From Cladochytrium replicatum (taxonomy: Eukaryota > Chytridiomycota > Chytridiomycetes > Cladochytriales > Cladochytriaceae): a stretch of DNA of 64,000 nt. Shown one piece after another: positions 37,072 through 48,989 of the stretch. The stretch's first letter is position 1. Every line of letters starts with the position of its first letter. The DNA lies in the NCBI GenBank assembly GCA_025526935.1, contig JAHLKD010000055.1, positions 62,001 through 126,000 on the forward strand, given 5' to 3'. The translations under genes and the position numbers were made by a program. Under the pieces are notes generated by a model. That model was not told the DNA's origin. It saw only the letters and a program-made list of their open reading frames with translations, and searched no databases.

Positions 37072-39778
37072 CTACGCGAGTCTTTCCATCCACTTGGCCA
37101 ATTTTCCAAAAGCCGCCCGAACCTCTTCCGCCCTCTTCTCATTCGCTCCACCTTGTCCGTCCTTATCCCGAAGGAACCGATCGACCTTTTCAACGACGTC
37201 AATGCCAGACTCGACCAGCCCAACACGCTTCACTCTCTCCTCGAGCGACCCGACTTCCACGAGCCCACGAATAGACTGCTCCAAGCGCTGGGCAGACGCA
37301 AGCATACGCGATCGGATCTCTCCGTCCGAGGGAGTGACGCTTCCCTGAGGCCCAGCCGCAGAGTGCTCGTGCACGACGCGGACTCCTCGCATGAGCGCAG
37401 ACACGGATTCGACGAGATTCAAGTACGCGTTATCGCGTGAATCAGCGTTCTCGTGATATTCGCCTTCGTCCCACATGTGCGCCAGTGTTTTCAGCAGCTC
37501 CTGCTGAACTCGTGCCCAATCTGGGTCCATCTGGTCAAGATCTAAGGAGCTGTTAACGGCGGGTGCGGTTGGCATGGGTAGTAATGATGAAGTAGATGTC
37601 GCTGTTGTGGCTTTTGGTGTCATTTTAGCAGGACTCTGGCGACCTTCTTGATGATGTGCGTCCAGTGTGCGAATCACTTCGTAAGTGAGAGGTTGTGCGT
37701 GTGACGTTGGTCCGAAAAGAAACCCAGAGTCGGAGTCTCCAGTTTCCGGAAATGGAATCTCCGCGAGAGCTTGTGGTGCAGGAACTCGAGACCTTTACAA
37801 CAGATGTGAGATTCCGTCTTATATATTCACCGAGCTTACCGTATTGGCGCATAAGCAAGCGCAAACACACCAATTTTACCGTTGCAAACTCCCTTGTAGA
37901 CATGAACAAAATCAGTAAAGTGTACCGCCCATTGATTCCACCAAACCTGCAACCATTCATCGTCACCACCGTCTAAACACATTGATATCAGTATAAATCG
38001 GGTCTGATGTAAAGCTGGACATAAACACTTACCATAATTACTTTGAAATGGAATTAGATTGGTGTAATTCTGCCAGGATGTTGCGACACTTACATCACAA
38101 TGATTTCTGCCCCAGCGACGAACTCAAGTTCGTCGGTGTTGCATTGATGCCCCGCTGGAGGGTAGTCGTACCGAGCAACTGCGACTTCGAACCCGACAAA
38201 GTTTGCTGGAACCAGGCCAGTGCTGCCATTCACAGAAACCTCCCAATAGTCTAAGCATTGTAAGTCATGGATATCTGCATTTAATGCAAGCCACTCACCA
38301 TCTTCTTCACAATCTGTCATTGTGACGTTAATTAGCTTCGGCCAAAGGATTGTTGTTTTCAGGCTCACCTATGTTTACAATTTGAACTCTGTCCTGTTGT
38401 CCCATAGAAACCTCATCCGAATTGGTTGCGGTGAACGGAAACTGGGGAATCAAAAACTCATCAGCTTCGGCTCATGAAGGTAATTTACAAATTACCATTG
38501 CAATGCCTTCAACTTGCAATCCTCTAATATCTTTGATAAGTTGCCTTCTTACACCTCTTCGCCTAAAATCATGGCTATCTAAGCATCAGAATACTTAAGT
38601 CTCTTTGAATCGTACCGGTCTGTGACTTCTTCCAACACCTTTTCTAATCGCTGTTGAGCCGCTTGGTGGAATCTCACCTCGCTTCGCAGCAGATCCATAA
38701 CATTTAGCAGCAACGCATCCGATCCTTCGTTTGCAATATTCCGCAGTGCAGCTTCATAGCTGAGCAAACGCCTAGCGTACGTCGCCTCGGCTTTTCTGAG
38801 TTCAGCATGATCACGAAGATAAACTTCCTGATCATCAAAAGTTAACCAACAGCATACAACGTTCATAATATTCACAACATACGTTCACAGCAAGGGACGG
38901 GTCTCCTTCTGGCTTCCCTGCCCGCCGTCGTTTCAGCTTTTGATGCCTAGACGCAAGATCGCTCTGTGCGGCTTCAACTTTAAAGCGAAGCTTTTGTGTT
39001 TGTCGAAACTCATCGTCCTGAATTTTGTTCAGCTCAGTTATCCAACTTTGCTCCACCTCCTGTTCCTGTGGAGAATATCATGTGGGACCTAGCCAAATAT
39101 GACAGAGAATCTCTTTACCATTTTCTGCCATAAGACGCCCTGAAATGGCATTTTAGATCGATGCATGAACAGCTATTGTTCAACTCACGATCTCTTTATG
39201 CGCCTTCCCTGCCTCTGTCAACGCCGTTCCGTGCAAGCTACCTTCTTCAAAGCACATCCCTGGGTTTCATTGCTCAGCAACTTTGACAAGAATCCACAAT
39301 TTTAAGCACACCTGTTTGAATGAGCGCGTTTCCAAGGCCTTCACTTGGGTGTGAACCACTCGTTGATGCTGTGGAGCTTTGGATCGGCCCTTCCTTGAGC
39401 GGTACGTTTTCTGTTGTTCCATCTGTTTTCACACGTAGAAATCGCCTGTCGTTTATCATCGACCCAGCACCTTGGATCTTAGAATATTCCACAATATATG
39501 TGCAAAGCATTCTTGCCTGGTAGCCCTAATGAGGGACCGATAGTTTTCCACTAGCCGGCCAGACTTGATTTCTAGTCGTTTAAAGTCCTCAGGAAGACTG
39601 TTTAGCGAATCTGGGGAAGTTGGACCGATGGCGGCCTGAGCGAAGAATGATTGTTAGCATACACTGGAAGATCCGTGCGCGTCTTTCTGCATACTTTGAG
39701 CAACCGATTAAAGTGCAGCTTTGCCCATCTATTTGCGCCCGACAGCGTCACCTTCTTCTGGTTGAATGTGGGGTCCAT
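37072..39778 (-). CDS. BAR-like coiled coil plus two SH3 domains
   Basis: Multi-exon gene. The N-terminus (MDPTFNQKKVTLSGANRWAK, then LPEDFKRLEIKSGRLVENYR) and the long helices further on (ALTEAGKAHKEI, EQSWITELNKIQDDEFRQTQ, DLLRSEVRFHQAAQQRLEKV) fit a BAR-type membrane-curving domain. An SH3 follows (EEDGEWLALNA, NGSTGLVPANFV), then a second (VAVARYDYPPAGHQCNTDEL, DGGDDEWLQ, an intron, GVCNGKIGVFALAYAP). The last exon encodes a low-complexity linker and a helical C-terminus ending KWMERLA at 37074. Expected role: linking curved membrane to actin or endocytic machinery. The exon joint near 39500 is unsolved (frames on either side differ and only a GC donor is visible), so the N-terminal part is approximate. 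Confidence 0.75.
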
Positions 39779-39821
39779 CACGTCGTACGTCGTGGCGTTC
39801 GTCTATCACAGACACGACGTG

Positions 39822-40408
39822 ATGATGAGTTCCCTCATCATCAGAGCCGTGCACCTGACTAATGGGCTGGCAAGACGATCGTTGTTAGCGACAGGTTGGA
39901 TGTGTTCGAGTCACACCACGGCTTTTGCGTCGTCTTCGTCCTCGGGAAGCAACCCAAACCAAAGTAGTGCGAAATTTGATAACTCGGAAAATACGCCGCA
40001 GAAGATCAAGATCTCACTTGATGAAGGAGATTTGGAAGAAAAGTTTGTCAGAGGATCAGGGCCAGGCGGGCAGAAGATCAACACCAGAAGCATATGTGTT
40101 CAGCTTGTTCACAAACCGACTGGACTATCTGTTGAGGTACTGGATCTAATTTTTTTGTTTTAAGCTTTACTGAACTGGAACAGACTCATCGCTTTCGAGA
40201 GCTGTTCGCCAACAGGCATGAAGCTCGTAAGCTTTTGAAAGAGAAACTCGATGAACATTTCAATGGTGCCTTATCGAAAAAGCAAATTGCCATTGCGAAG
40301 GCACGGAAAAGGAAAGCAAAGCAAAAATCGAGGCACGCGAAAGACAACGACGATTCTGGGGTCGACTCTGGTGGCGATCAACCTGGGGAAGCGAAGGATG
40401 ACGAATGA
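39822..40408 (+). CDS. mitochondrial release factor-like GGQ protein (MTRFR type)
   Basis: 179 residues from exons 39822-40136 and 40184-40408. An N-terminal Arg-rich, acid-poor stretch (SLIIRAVHLTNGLARRSLLA) looks like a mitochondrial targeting sequence. The class-I release-factor catalytic motif follows: EEKFVRGSGPGGQKINTRSI near residue 75-94, with the GGQ that hydrolyses peptidyl-tRNA. The stop-codon-reading domains of true release factors are absent, and the tail is basic and helical (KKQIAIAKARKRKAKQKSRH), as in C12orf65/MTRFR and yeast Rso55, which rescue stalled mitochondrial ribosomes. It is transcribed divergently from the BAR-SH3 gene with about 45 bp between start codons. Confidence 0.88.
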
Positions 40409-40490
40409 CTTCAAGAATCGTCTTGTCTCATCATCTTGATCCTTCTGGATGGGTACAGGGAATTGTGGGAACATAGCAGACCGTGATAAA

Positions 40491-41734
40491 TTATTCAGTG
40501 CGGGCATCAGACATCTCCAGAATCAACTCGAGGACTTTCCGCTGTTGGAGCTGCTTATCTTTGTCATCCGTGACCATAAATAGTGGTACTCCCAACTACA
40601 TCATGCATTTCAGTGAAGACGAGTTTCAAATACAATTGCCGATCCTTACCCGCTCTAATGATGCCTGCTGTGCGTATAATTCTGAATCCAGTAGTTCGAT
40701 CACCCGTTTATCAAACAATCGTAGCTCGTGTTCCATCCTTGCCTCCTCTTTCTGTTGGAACACCTATATAATTTGACCAAATCACCATGATCTTATAGCG
40801 CCTTACCGCCAATGCATCTGATGTTATCTTTCGGATAATGATTCTGAAGGAGTGTCAGTAACGTTGGCCAGAGTATACATTATGGCCATACTGAGCTTCG
40901 AGTTCCATTCGTTTTCGGTTGTGTTTCTCAAGAACGCCTTCCCGTTCATTGAGCAGCTTCATCTCTTTCGATTTCTGCTTGCTGAAGTTTGAGTGGTCCT
41001 CTTTATGTGACATCTTTCCATGCAACCTGCGCGTACTGAAGCTCTCGGAGGGGCCCAAAAATTGCGCCAACCTCACAGATCCTGGCGATATCTGCCAAAA
41101 CTTGAGGCGAGATCCGTGTTGGCATAGTGGAGGATTCGAAAGCGGGTCTCGCAGGATGGGATAACGAGCTCCACACTGATGAGTTTGAGGGAGACGTATC
41201 AATATGGGTCAAGGGGGTAGTTATTTTTGTCCGCGGCGAGGGGCCGGAAAACGGTTGGACAATTTCCAATTGCCTCTCTGAATGTGTTGCTGGATGAATC
41301 TTCTGATTGACACGCTGGTATTGAACGTATGGATCCTGCGCTACATGATGGGTTGGTTGTTGTTGGAGCAGACTTTGCTGTATTTGCTGCAGTTGCTGGA
41401 GTTGCTGTTGTTGTTGCTGCTGCTGAAGGAAGTATTCATTGCGCACCTGTTCGATCAACGATGGTTGCATATGGAAAGGAATATTCGACAAGTCTTGACC
41501 AGCATATCCCAATTCTTGGTTGCTTTTAGTTGCCTGATGTTGAGCCTCCAATCGCGCTTCAAGCGGTTGTTGCAGCTGGTTGTCAGTGTCCGGCTTTGCA
41601 CTCAGTGCATCCAACGTAGCAAGGAGTGATGCCAAGGATTGGGACTGGTGAACTGTTGTTAGCCTTACAATTTCAGTAATTTTTTGTGGGTCAAACCATC
41701 GAGTTACGGATTTGGAGTGTTTGGCACGTGCCAA
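40491..41734 (-). CDS. DGCR6-like coiled-coil protein
   Basis: The C-terminal half reads KSKEMKLLNEREGVLEKHNR, then (after an intron) EEARMEHELRLFDKRVIELL and QQASLERLGVPLFMVT, ending EMSDARTE at 40491; this follows the DGCR6 family pattern (LD.k...QQ.tLe..GVp.F.vT). Upstream is RISPQVLADIARICEVGAIF joined to it over intron 41027-40975, preceded by a Gln tract (about 41440-41360) and VHQSQSLASLLATLDAL. The frame extends to 41734, but no in-frame ATG lies at its beginning, so the true start is unresolved. The middle intron (about 40880-40765) may hide a further small exon. Cellular role of the family is unclear. Confidence 0.72.
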
Positions 41735-41753
41735 CGCGGTTGACGATCAGAGA

Positions 41754-43961
41754 ATGCCACCAAGTCCAGCAGTGCTGGGATCACGGAAGGGCCGAGGAGT
41801 ACCACCTCGGCCAATCGTTTTGGATAGTCCACCAAATATCGTTGTTAGCGGTGAGACTCCCCAAGTCCCTCAGATCACGTTTGAAGTTGATGATACTCAA
41901 AGTCAACTTCCAACTCCTTCCTCGTTGTCATCTATGCCTCACGGAGGCTCTATTTTGGATATGAGTGGCCAAAAATCTACTGGAACAGCAAGCCTCGTCG
42001 CACCAAATACCCGCTCTACCTTTGCATCTCAAACTCTAGCAATGGGTTCAACTCTCTCCCTTGTGGCCAGCAACCAACACCTCAGTGCAGCACTCGCCTC
42101 GGCAAAAGCGGGAATGAGTAATTCAGGACAGCTGGCACCGATAAAACAGAAGCAGCATCAGGATCGCTTCCGACTCAGATATCTAAAGTTCAAATGTGCA
42201 CATGTTACAAAAACAATCGAGTTTTATCAGGCCTTGGGAATGACACTCGAGTGGAGAGCAGACAATTCTTCTGGAAACGTAAAGGAGGACGAGAATCCAC
42301 CTCCACAGCCCCACGGGAAGATCAGACTCGCAGATACTCGACAGAAAGCGAAGCACGATGTTTCTGCTGCCGCTGCAAAGGCGGCAGAACCAACTGTGTC
42401 CAAAACAATCTTCGCCATGGCATTTCATAATACGAATAAAGATAGTATGAACGGCGGTGGAGCTGCAGGAAAAATGCTGGAATCGAAAGTGCTTGGGGGT
42501 GCTTGGGGTAATGCTCTCCGTCAGCTGATGGCTGTGCCTACAACAATAACCGAGGGCATAGACGGAGTTCAACTCGTGTTTGAAAATATTCAGGTAAACG
42601 TCGAAGATAACCACGGAAGGGGCTTAAGGACTCACTGTCAAAACTATTCAGAAATCAGAACCTGAAGCTCCATCTTCTGTGCCATTATCAAGCCTAGCTA
42701 AAGGCAACAAAGCACCATTCAACCTCTCTTCACTCACTCCAAAACCGCCACTTGTTCCAAATTCAACTGATTCCACGGCCAACCCAGTAGTATCAATATC
42801 CGTCAGCCCTCGACGAGATCAGAGCCGCCCGCTTCGTGAATACATCATCCAAGAGACCGAAAACGAAGAATCGTCAAATTCTCATGGTGTGGAAGGCCGG
42901 GAAAGTGAGGTGCCGGACAAATTGGAAACAAGAATCACCCACGAAAGTATGATAAAACAAAATGAAGTCGCGATGGAGCCGACCAAAAAATCCTCTGAGC
43001 AGGGGGATGCCATCACTAATTCTGTTGACGAGAATGACTCGCAAGACCTTGATGAACCCAGCGAAAGCACAGCTACATCTACATCGAAGACGAACCCCCT
43101 TTCCTTTCTTTTCTCTATGATGACCAAAGGTGGTGCAACATTGGCCAAAAAGGCACATGCATATGAGTATATTGTATTCTACGTGCGCTTTCTTGCTCGT
43201 GTTACAAAACGTTTGCAGTCGAAAGGTACGGTTCGAGATTAAGCTAACACACTTCTCAAATGGCGACAAATCTTTGTTTTCAGGCTATGACGTCCAAATG
43301 ATGAATGTTACAGTTCCCGAAATGAAGATGGCGGTAACAACAGATCCAAACGGAATCGAGGTGCGGTTGATGGAGTTAACTGATCTCCAGCTGGCAGACG
43401 ACCCTGGAAAAACGCCGGTAAGCTTTCGAATTGTTCGGATTGCAATTTTCTCAGCTTAAGTGGTTTGTTTCAGTGGTTCGGCAGACTGGCATACTATACA
43501 ATCCCAACTGACTATGCTGTAGAAACTGTCCGGCGACTTGAGCGCTTATTCGGCACCCATCCTCCCCATTACCACGCGGTCGCCCGGGTGAGGAAAGCCG
43601 GTGGTGTCACGAGCAAATTTCCGGGAGGGAATAGCTCCAACTCGGGAGCCTCCTCGTTTAACACTGGATTTCCGACAACGATTGACCAGCTTCTAGCTCT
43701 GTCGTCAACAATTAGCGTCGCAACTGGATTGCGCTCACCACCTATCGCTTTCGGATCGACTGGAGATCCTAAAGGTGGTGGAATGTACGGAACAAAAAAT
43801 CTGTTTACTGTTGGGAAAGGTTTTCGGCTTGTTGATACCGAAGACATAAGCGTAGGTAACAAAGATAAAACAAAATCGTTTGTAAAGTGCCGCTGTAATT
43901 GTAATGTTTGCATCTGCAGGTCTCTCCAGGATTGTTTACTACTGGATGGGAAACGATTTAA
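41754..43961 (+). CDS. large protein with glyoxalase/VOC-like halves
   Basis: 655 residues from exons 41754-42593, 42652-43225, 43284-43417, 43474-43851, 43920-43961, all closing in frame. Near residue 140 RLRYLKFKCAHVTKTIEFYQ then ALGMTLEW has the first beta-alpha unit of the vicinal-oxygen-chelate (glyoxalase-like) fold; near 470-520 EYIVFYVRFLARVTKRLQSK and MKMAVTTDPNGIEVRLMELT supply the end of such a unit, and WFGRLAYYTIPTDYAVETVR may start a second. Between lie about 300 disordered residues rich in Ser, Pro and Glu. Metal-binding His/Glu cannot be assigned. The ATG at 41754 lies only 20 bp from the DGCR6-like reading frame on the other strand. Function unknown. Confidence 0.6.
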
Positions 43962-44852
43962 GAAACAACGCATGCACCGTTTGCTTCTCTCAAAAGTCGG
44001 ATTCAAACTCACCAGCAGCCACATCTCAGCAATACAGGTCAAAATCGAAGCTTCTGGCAATAGGTAGATGCCTTCTCTTGAAGAACAATCGGGTAACAGT
44101 TCAACCATCTTGATCTTAGGTTTCGAAACAAACAATATCGATCAAGCAATAACTTTGCTCAAGTACGAAGAACTCCCATGGGAAGAAGCGAAGCTCAAAC
44201 TTAAAGGCATGAACATCCACTAATTGTGTCTTAAACTCTTCGAAATGACAGCTTACCGTAGATGTGGGGCTGTTTGCACGATTTCCGGATCAGCTCAACA
44301 ATATCCATGTCGAGCTGTTTGCCCCTGTGCAGAAGGAAGAGCCTGCACAAAAGGGCAAAGGAGCGGGAAAGCTTTCCCAAAAGCGATTCGGAGTGCACTA
44401 TGGAACGGAAGAGGACGAGGAGCGTGCGATGAAAGACGAAGAAGAGAGGCATAGGCTCCGGCATGAGGCAGTGTTTGAAGTTAGCACGAAACACCTGAAG
44501 GGACATGTCCGAAGTTGGTTGTCAGAAGGTGTTATCCATGAAGTACGAACAACAGAGGAGAGTGAGCAGCTTAAAAAGAGACCTTCATCTTCAATGTAAT
44601 ATATTGAAATTTCGACACTGGATGATATGTTTTCTCAGTCCGCCAACGATTGGAAAATAATGTAGTTCGGGAGACCTCGCTGAGTTCTGATCGCCAGTCC
44701 GGCGGGAGTAAGTAACTGAACAAAAACAGTCTATAAACTACGAAAGACAAAATTCCACTGCAAGTTTGAGTCGTAGAACCGTGGAGCATTAATGAAGGAA
44801 AAGATCGAAAGAAACAGAACAAAAATGAATTGGCGAAGGTACAAATGGAGGC
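43962..44852. other. small open frames, no firm gene
   Basis: An ATG frame at 44068-44223 (51 residues, MPSLEEQSGNSSTILILGFE) and a plus frame at about 44245-44599 with charged helical sequence (DVGLFARFPDQLNNIHVELF, KDEEERHRLRHEAVFEVSTK) look partly coding, and may be exons of one small gene. I could not join them with usual introns and recognise no family. 44600-44850 shows nothing. Confidence 0.35.
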
Positions 44853-45377
44853 TCAGGATACCGAGTCTACCCTAGACGCTGAGCACCCATGAGAGTTTCC
44901 AAGAGCCAATTGATTCATCTTCTTTATCAAATCCTCCTCGTTTGCCCCACGAGTATTGTTGTAATTTTGCGTTGGAACAAAGTTGCAGTTGACCACAACC
45001 TCAGATGAATAAAACTCTCGGTTCGCAAAAATAACAGAAGCGGCCCCGTTGGCCATAATCTGTGGTGTGTTATCGAGTTCCATTGAAATCTCGTTCGGAG
45101 TGCTGCATGGGGCAAACGGTGGCAAAGGACCGTCCGGGGTGTGCGCTGGGAACATGTTGTAAGGTACGTGTGTGCTGCTCTGATCACCACTCGTGTCCAT
45201 CGAGCTTGACGACTGTTCATTCATCGTCTGAGCTTGAAATTCATGGTTTGGTTGTGCATGGAATACTTGCTGAGGAGCAGCCTTTGTAGTTTATGAGTAG
45301 AATTGCCTGAGGACAAGGAAATTACTTACATAGTAGGAGTAGCCGTAGCACCCATAGTCGATGAACTTGGGGATCAT
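44853..45377 (-). CDS. hypothetical Gln/Asn/Ser-rich small protein
   Basis: Two exons on the minus strand, from ATG 45377 (MIPKFIDYGCYGYSYY) over a GTAAGT intron to an exon beginning about 45280 (AAPQQVFHAQPNHEFQAQTM) and running to TGA at 44853. About 155 residues, rich in Gln, Asn, Ser and Pro, with a short helical piece near the end (NEEDLIKKMNQLALG). No domain recognised. Upstream exons may be missing. Confidence 0.45.
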
Positions 45378-45640
45378 ATCTGATGGTGTATCGCGTCCGT
45401 CAAATTCTCAAATCAACTTTAAGGTAATCGTTTCCTTACGGATGTTCCAAAATGGGATACATTTCGAAAAAAGTAATCCACTACCGAACTCTTAACAGGG
45501 ACTAGGCATATATTCAACTGTGAACTTAAGCATTTTAAAGAGAAACTCAAGATGCATTGGACATTCCTGGATAAATGAGGCAGCTATACGATAAAAATAA
45601 CAAAACAAAAATTGGTTTCATTACTTGTAAACAAAAGCTG
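45378..45640. other. intergenic
   Basis: No gene signal; probable upstream region of the preceding minus-strand gene and 3' flank of the transporter fragment. Confidence 0.3.
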
Positions 45641-46360
45641 GTTTGATCTTGTTTTGCTCCAGTACATGCTTTTCTTCAGCAAATTTCCTCAGAACACAAA
45701 CATTCTCCTTTCCGGTCGTCTCAACCAAACTTGTGACAGGGGATTTGTTGTTATGAAGTAGGTTGTCAGGAGTATCTAACCCGGCCAAACTGCCCCCATC
45801 GAGTATCCTAAAACAATAAAGGTTAATAAAGTAATTTTATCTCTTCTGCATGGAGATCAAAATGCATACGTGACTCAATGAAAACTTCAAACGATGAGCA
45901 TTAGAACGGACAGTTGTTTCACTTCGTGATTTTCGATCGAATTTTGGGAAAAGTTTGTCCGCTTTTGTATAACAGAGGCCGCTGCTGTCCAAACATGTAA
46001 TTTGAGCTAACATCAATAGATTCTCAGTCCTACAAACCTTCTGCCATGACGTGGATGCGTGGCATCTTGTGAATAGCTTGTGCTACCCCCATGATTGAAA
46101 CGCTCTTGTTTTCTCCTCCTTCCACGATTGTCACATCCATCACTCACACTTGTTCGAGACTGTCCCACAAATCGTCGTCAACAAACTCATCCTCGAGATC
46201 CAGGTTGCTTAACATTGTACCTTCAAAGAGGATCAGATCTGGCGCACAATTAATTCACCTGAATATCCGGTCACAAACTATCAAAACTAACCTTGAGGCA
46301 TGGTTTGCATATGACTACGCAGAAGTGTATAACCCAAGCTCGCTGATACAAGCTGTTTGT
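45641..46360 (-). pseudogene. truncated ABCC (MRP-type) transporter, C-terminal NBD pieces
   Basis: On the minus strand about 46260-46140 reads PDLILFEGTMLSNLDLEDEF then VDDDLWDSLEQV, the Q-loop-to-helical segment of the second nucleotide-binding domain of ABCC transporters (P.LFEGT..sNLDp....d..lW.aLe). About 45800-45625 reads RILDGGSLAGLDTPDNLLHN then VTSLVETTGKEN, the post-H-loop end of the same domain. The signature and Walker B between them, and everything N-terminal, are missing or unreadable. LTR and gag sequence begins within 100-250 bp on the upstream side, so a transposon insertion or deletion probably destroyed the gene. Confidence 0.65.
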
Positions 46361-46439
46361 CAAACATCGTAATACATTGGGATTAGTCAGTCAATCTTGT
46401 CTTAAGATACAGAGAAACTGAACTAGTAGGGCCCCAATT

Positions 46440-48030
46440 GTTTCACTTGACAGCTCAGTCAGCAACATTTACATTGTTAAATAACTGGGAGAGTCTGGAT
46501 TACAGGACTCCATTCCTACAGTCACTTTCACAACCATACACATAACACACTACAACATAACAGATAGACTGGAGACCAGGAGTTCTCAATGCCGGACGCA
46601 GAGAGACCTCTCGGTTACAATTGTTAAGTCTCGCTATATGGGTTATCCTTTGGGTTGTCTTTTTTCTCTTTGATATGAGAGTTTTTTTGTCAATCCCTCT
46701 TCATTCTTACTTATGGACTTTTTATTCATGTATTTATTTCCATGTTTGGCAGGTTCTGTGTGGAGTGAGTGTGGCATTTAGTGTAAGAGTTTGGTCAATA
46801 CGTGTCACCTGACAAAAATGATTATTACCTGTTTTGGATAATGTTTCAGCATTTGAAATATCTTCTTTTACTTCGTTGTCTTACCATTCTGCAATGATTT
46901 CTTATTTGGAAATATTTGCTTTGAGAAACGTTTTAAGAATGTTTACCTGATTACTTACCGCTTCTTTTCTTCCGAATTTTTCCACTTGTTCTTTATAAGT
47001 TTGAATGTTTCCTCTTGTTCTGTTTAGTTTCAGTTTTATGTGATATTTCTTCACAACTTACCTTCTTGAACAATCTCGACCCAAACCCGAACTTGAAAAC
47101 ACAAGATTGCGACCTCTTCCAAGGTCAAGATCAAGGATCCCGAATCTTTCTCCGGTCATCGAAACAAGACTCGACTCTTCTTGACGCAGATTGACGACAA
47201 GTTTGCCCTGGAACCATTATGGTACCCTGCGGACGAAATCAAGATCATTGCGGTTAAAGCTTGGACTATTGGGAATGCCCGCGATTGGATTTACTCTGAC
47301 TGTGAACAACGACGCAACGCAGGCTTTGGACTCTCATGGGCCATGCTTCGATACAAAATCTTGCAATTCTTTGGTGAAGACAATCGAAAGCTTAATGCTC
47401 AGCGAAAGCTTGAAACTCTCCGCCAGACTGGCTCGACTTCCGCATATCTCTCCGAATTCTCGAAACTCGCCGTCGAATCTGGATACAACGAGGACACTCT
47501 GTACCGCCTATTCAAAGCTGGGTTAAAAGACAAAGTTCGCGAATTACTGATGCCCTTCCCTCGCTCTCACTTTAAAAATCTTGCTGACTACCAAGCTCGT
47601 GGTGTTGAAATCGACCAAGATTTGTTTGACCATAGCAAGGGCAAACAACCAACTCGCGACACGAATTCCAACTCCAGATCTCGACAGAATCCCCAATCTT
47701 CTTATTCTTCCACCCCTACTCCGGCAAATGCTTCTACTGCCGCGAATCTGGTCATCTCGTCCACAAATGCCCTAAGCGCCTGAAACGTCGCGACAGTGAT
47801 TCCTCTGGTAGTTCACAAACGACTACAACCGCTGCGTCTTCTTTGTCATCGGGAAACGCGAAGCGCCAGTGAACGAGTCCGGCTCTCTGGTGCAAATCAA
47901 ATCGGACAAAGATATTCAGATCAGTGTTCTTTCTCTGCATCCCCAGAAACATTTTACTTTCACTGCTACCTTGTTTTCCGAGAACTCTCGAACCAACCTT
48001 GTTGCTGTTCCACCTATCAACTTGTGATTG
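46440..48030 (+). mobile_element. Ty3/gypsy-like LTR fragment and gag
   Basis: 46622-46790 is a partial copy of the solo-LTR family (GCTATATGGGTTATCC, TTGGGTTGTC, CCATGTTTGGCAGG, as at 50047-50170). From 47181 a 200-codon frame encodes a retrotransposon gag (WTIGNARDWIYSDCEQRR, LSEFSKLAVESGYNEDTLYR, LADYQARGVEIDQDLFDHSK). In another frame at 47725-47795 a CCHC zinc knuckle follows (CFYCRESGHLVHKCPKRL). A frame shift leads into what may be the start of the protease (to 48030). RT, RNase H and integrase are absent, so the element is dead but its gag frame is unusually intact. Confidence 0.85.
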
Positions 48031-48099
48031 TTCAGTGGAGTTTTGTTTCTCTTTACGATAGTGTTTCTAAATAACACACTGTCCACACAGACACAAAGT

Positions 48100-48480
48100 G
48101 TTCATGTAAATATCCGTTTTCTAACTCAAGTCAATCAATCCTCTCCTGGGCAGCAAAAACCTGGTGGGTCAGGGTCGGGTACAGGTTTCAACCACTTCGG
48201 GTCCGGTATTCCCTTCGTACCCATCAGTGACCTGGCGGGTGCCTGGACAAACATGACCCAACACAAATGGTTTAATGCGGGTCGCCACTGAAACCTGGAC
48301 CCGACCCGGACCTGCCGAACCTTAGTAGGACCACTCGTCAAATGCTTTGCAAATATTTGATTTGCCCAAATTTTTTTCAAATCTGTATGTGCCTATTTGA
48401 TTCGTCAAATATTTGCCAATGTTTGCTATTTGTCAAATGTTTGTGTTTGATTCAATAGATATTTGGCAAATAGTTCTCAT
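48100..48480. repeat. low-complexity repeats
   Basis: 48165-48330 is built from GGGTC/ACCCG-type short words; 48345-48475 is built from AAATATTTG and CAAATATTTG-like words in both orientations (several partial palindromes). No gene. Confidence 0.5.
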
Positions 48481-48613
48481 TTTAGAGCCTAGTCCAACTC
48501 CAAACAGAGGCTTTTTGAAACAGAGCTTGAACAGAGAAAATCTCCAAACAGAGCACGTTCTGGTCCAACTGAAACAGCGCGGTTTCCTGAGATAAAAAAT
48601 TGGCGTAAAAGGC

Positions 48614-48880
48614 GTGATGGACGACACCCATCTATGCAGGGAGACACATCCCACCCCCACTTGCAGAATCGACCTCTCGTGTGTCTGCAGTCCTGCCCTG
48701 ATGAGCAGCGAACAACAGTCATATGGCCAGTACCAGCAGCAGCACTACCCGGCCCATTACAATGTCCTGCATGCCCAGTCGTCAGCTATGTCTGGCGCGG
48801 ACCCCCTTGTTGCAGCAGCTGCTACCAGGGGCTTTGCTCTAACGCCTGCTAAAGCGATCTTTACCAAATACAACTAACCT
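48614..48880 (+). other. open frame of unknown nature
   Basis: A plus-strand frame of 87 codons contains MSSEQQSYGQYQQQHYPAHY and a Pro/Ala stretch to TPAKAIFTKYN. It lies among transposon remnants and has no known domain. Possibly the start of an old gene or of the hAT element's flank. Confidence 0.25.
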
Positions 48881-48989
48881 CTATATCAATACTAGCAATA
48901 GGATTCTGTCCATCCAGACACTTTTTCTACTCATTGACAGTAATTCAACAGATAAAAACTCAAAATAACTTAAATATTGGGTTATCATC

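Noticed and set aside
48345-48475. Repeated ATTTG words considered as a CRISPR-like or satellite array
   Set aside because: Units are short, irregular and in both orientations, with no unique spacers; a CRISPR array is not expected in a nuclear eukaryotic sequence.
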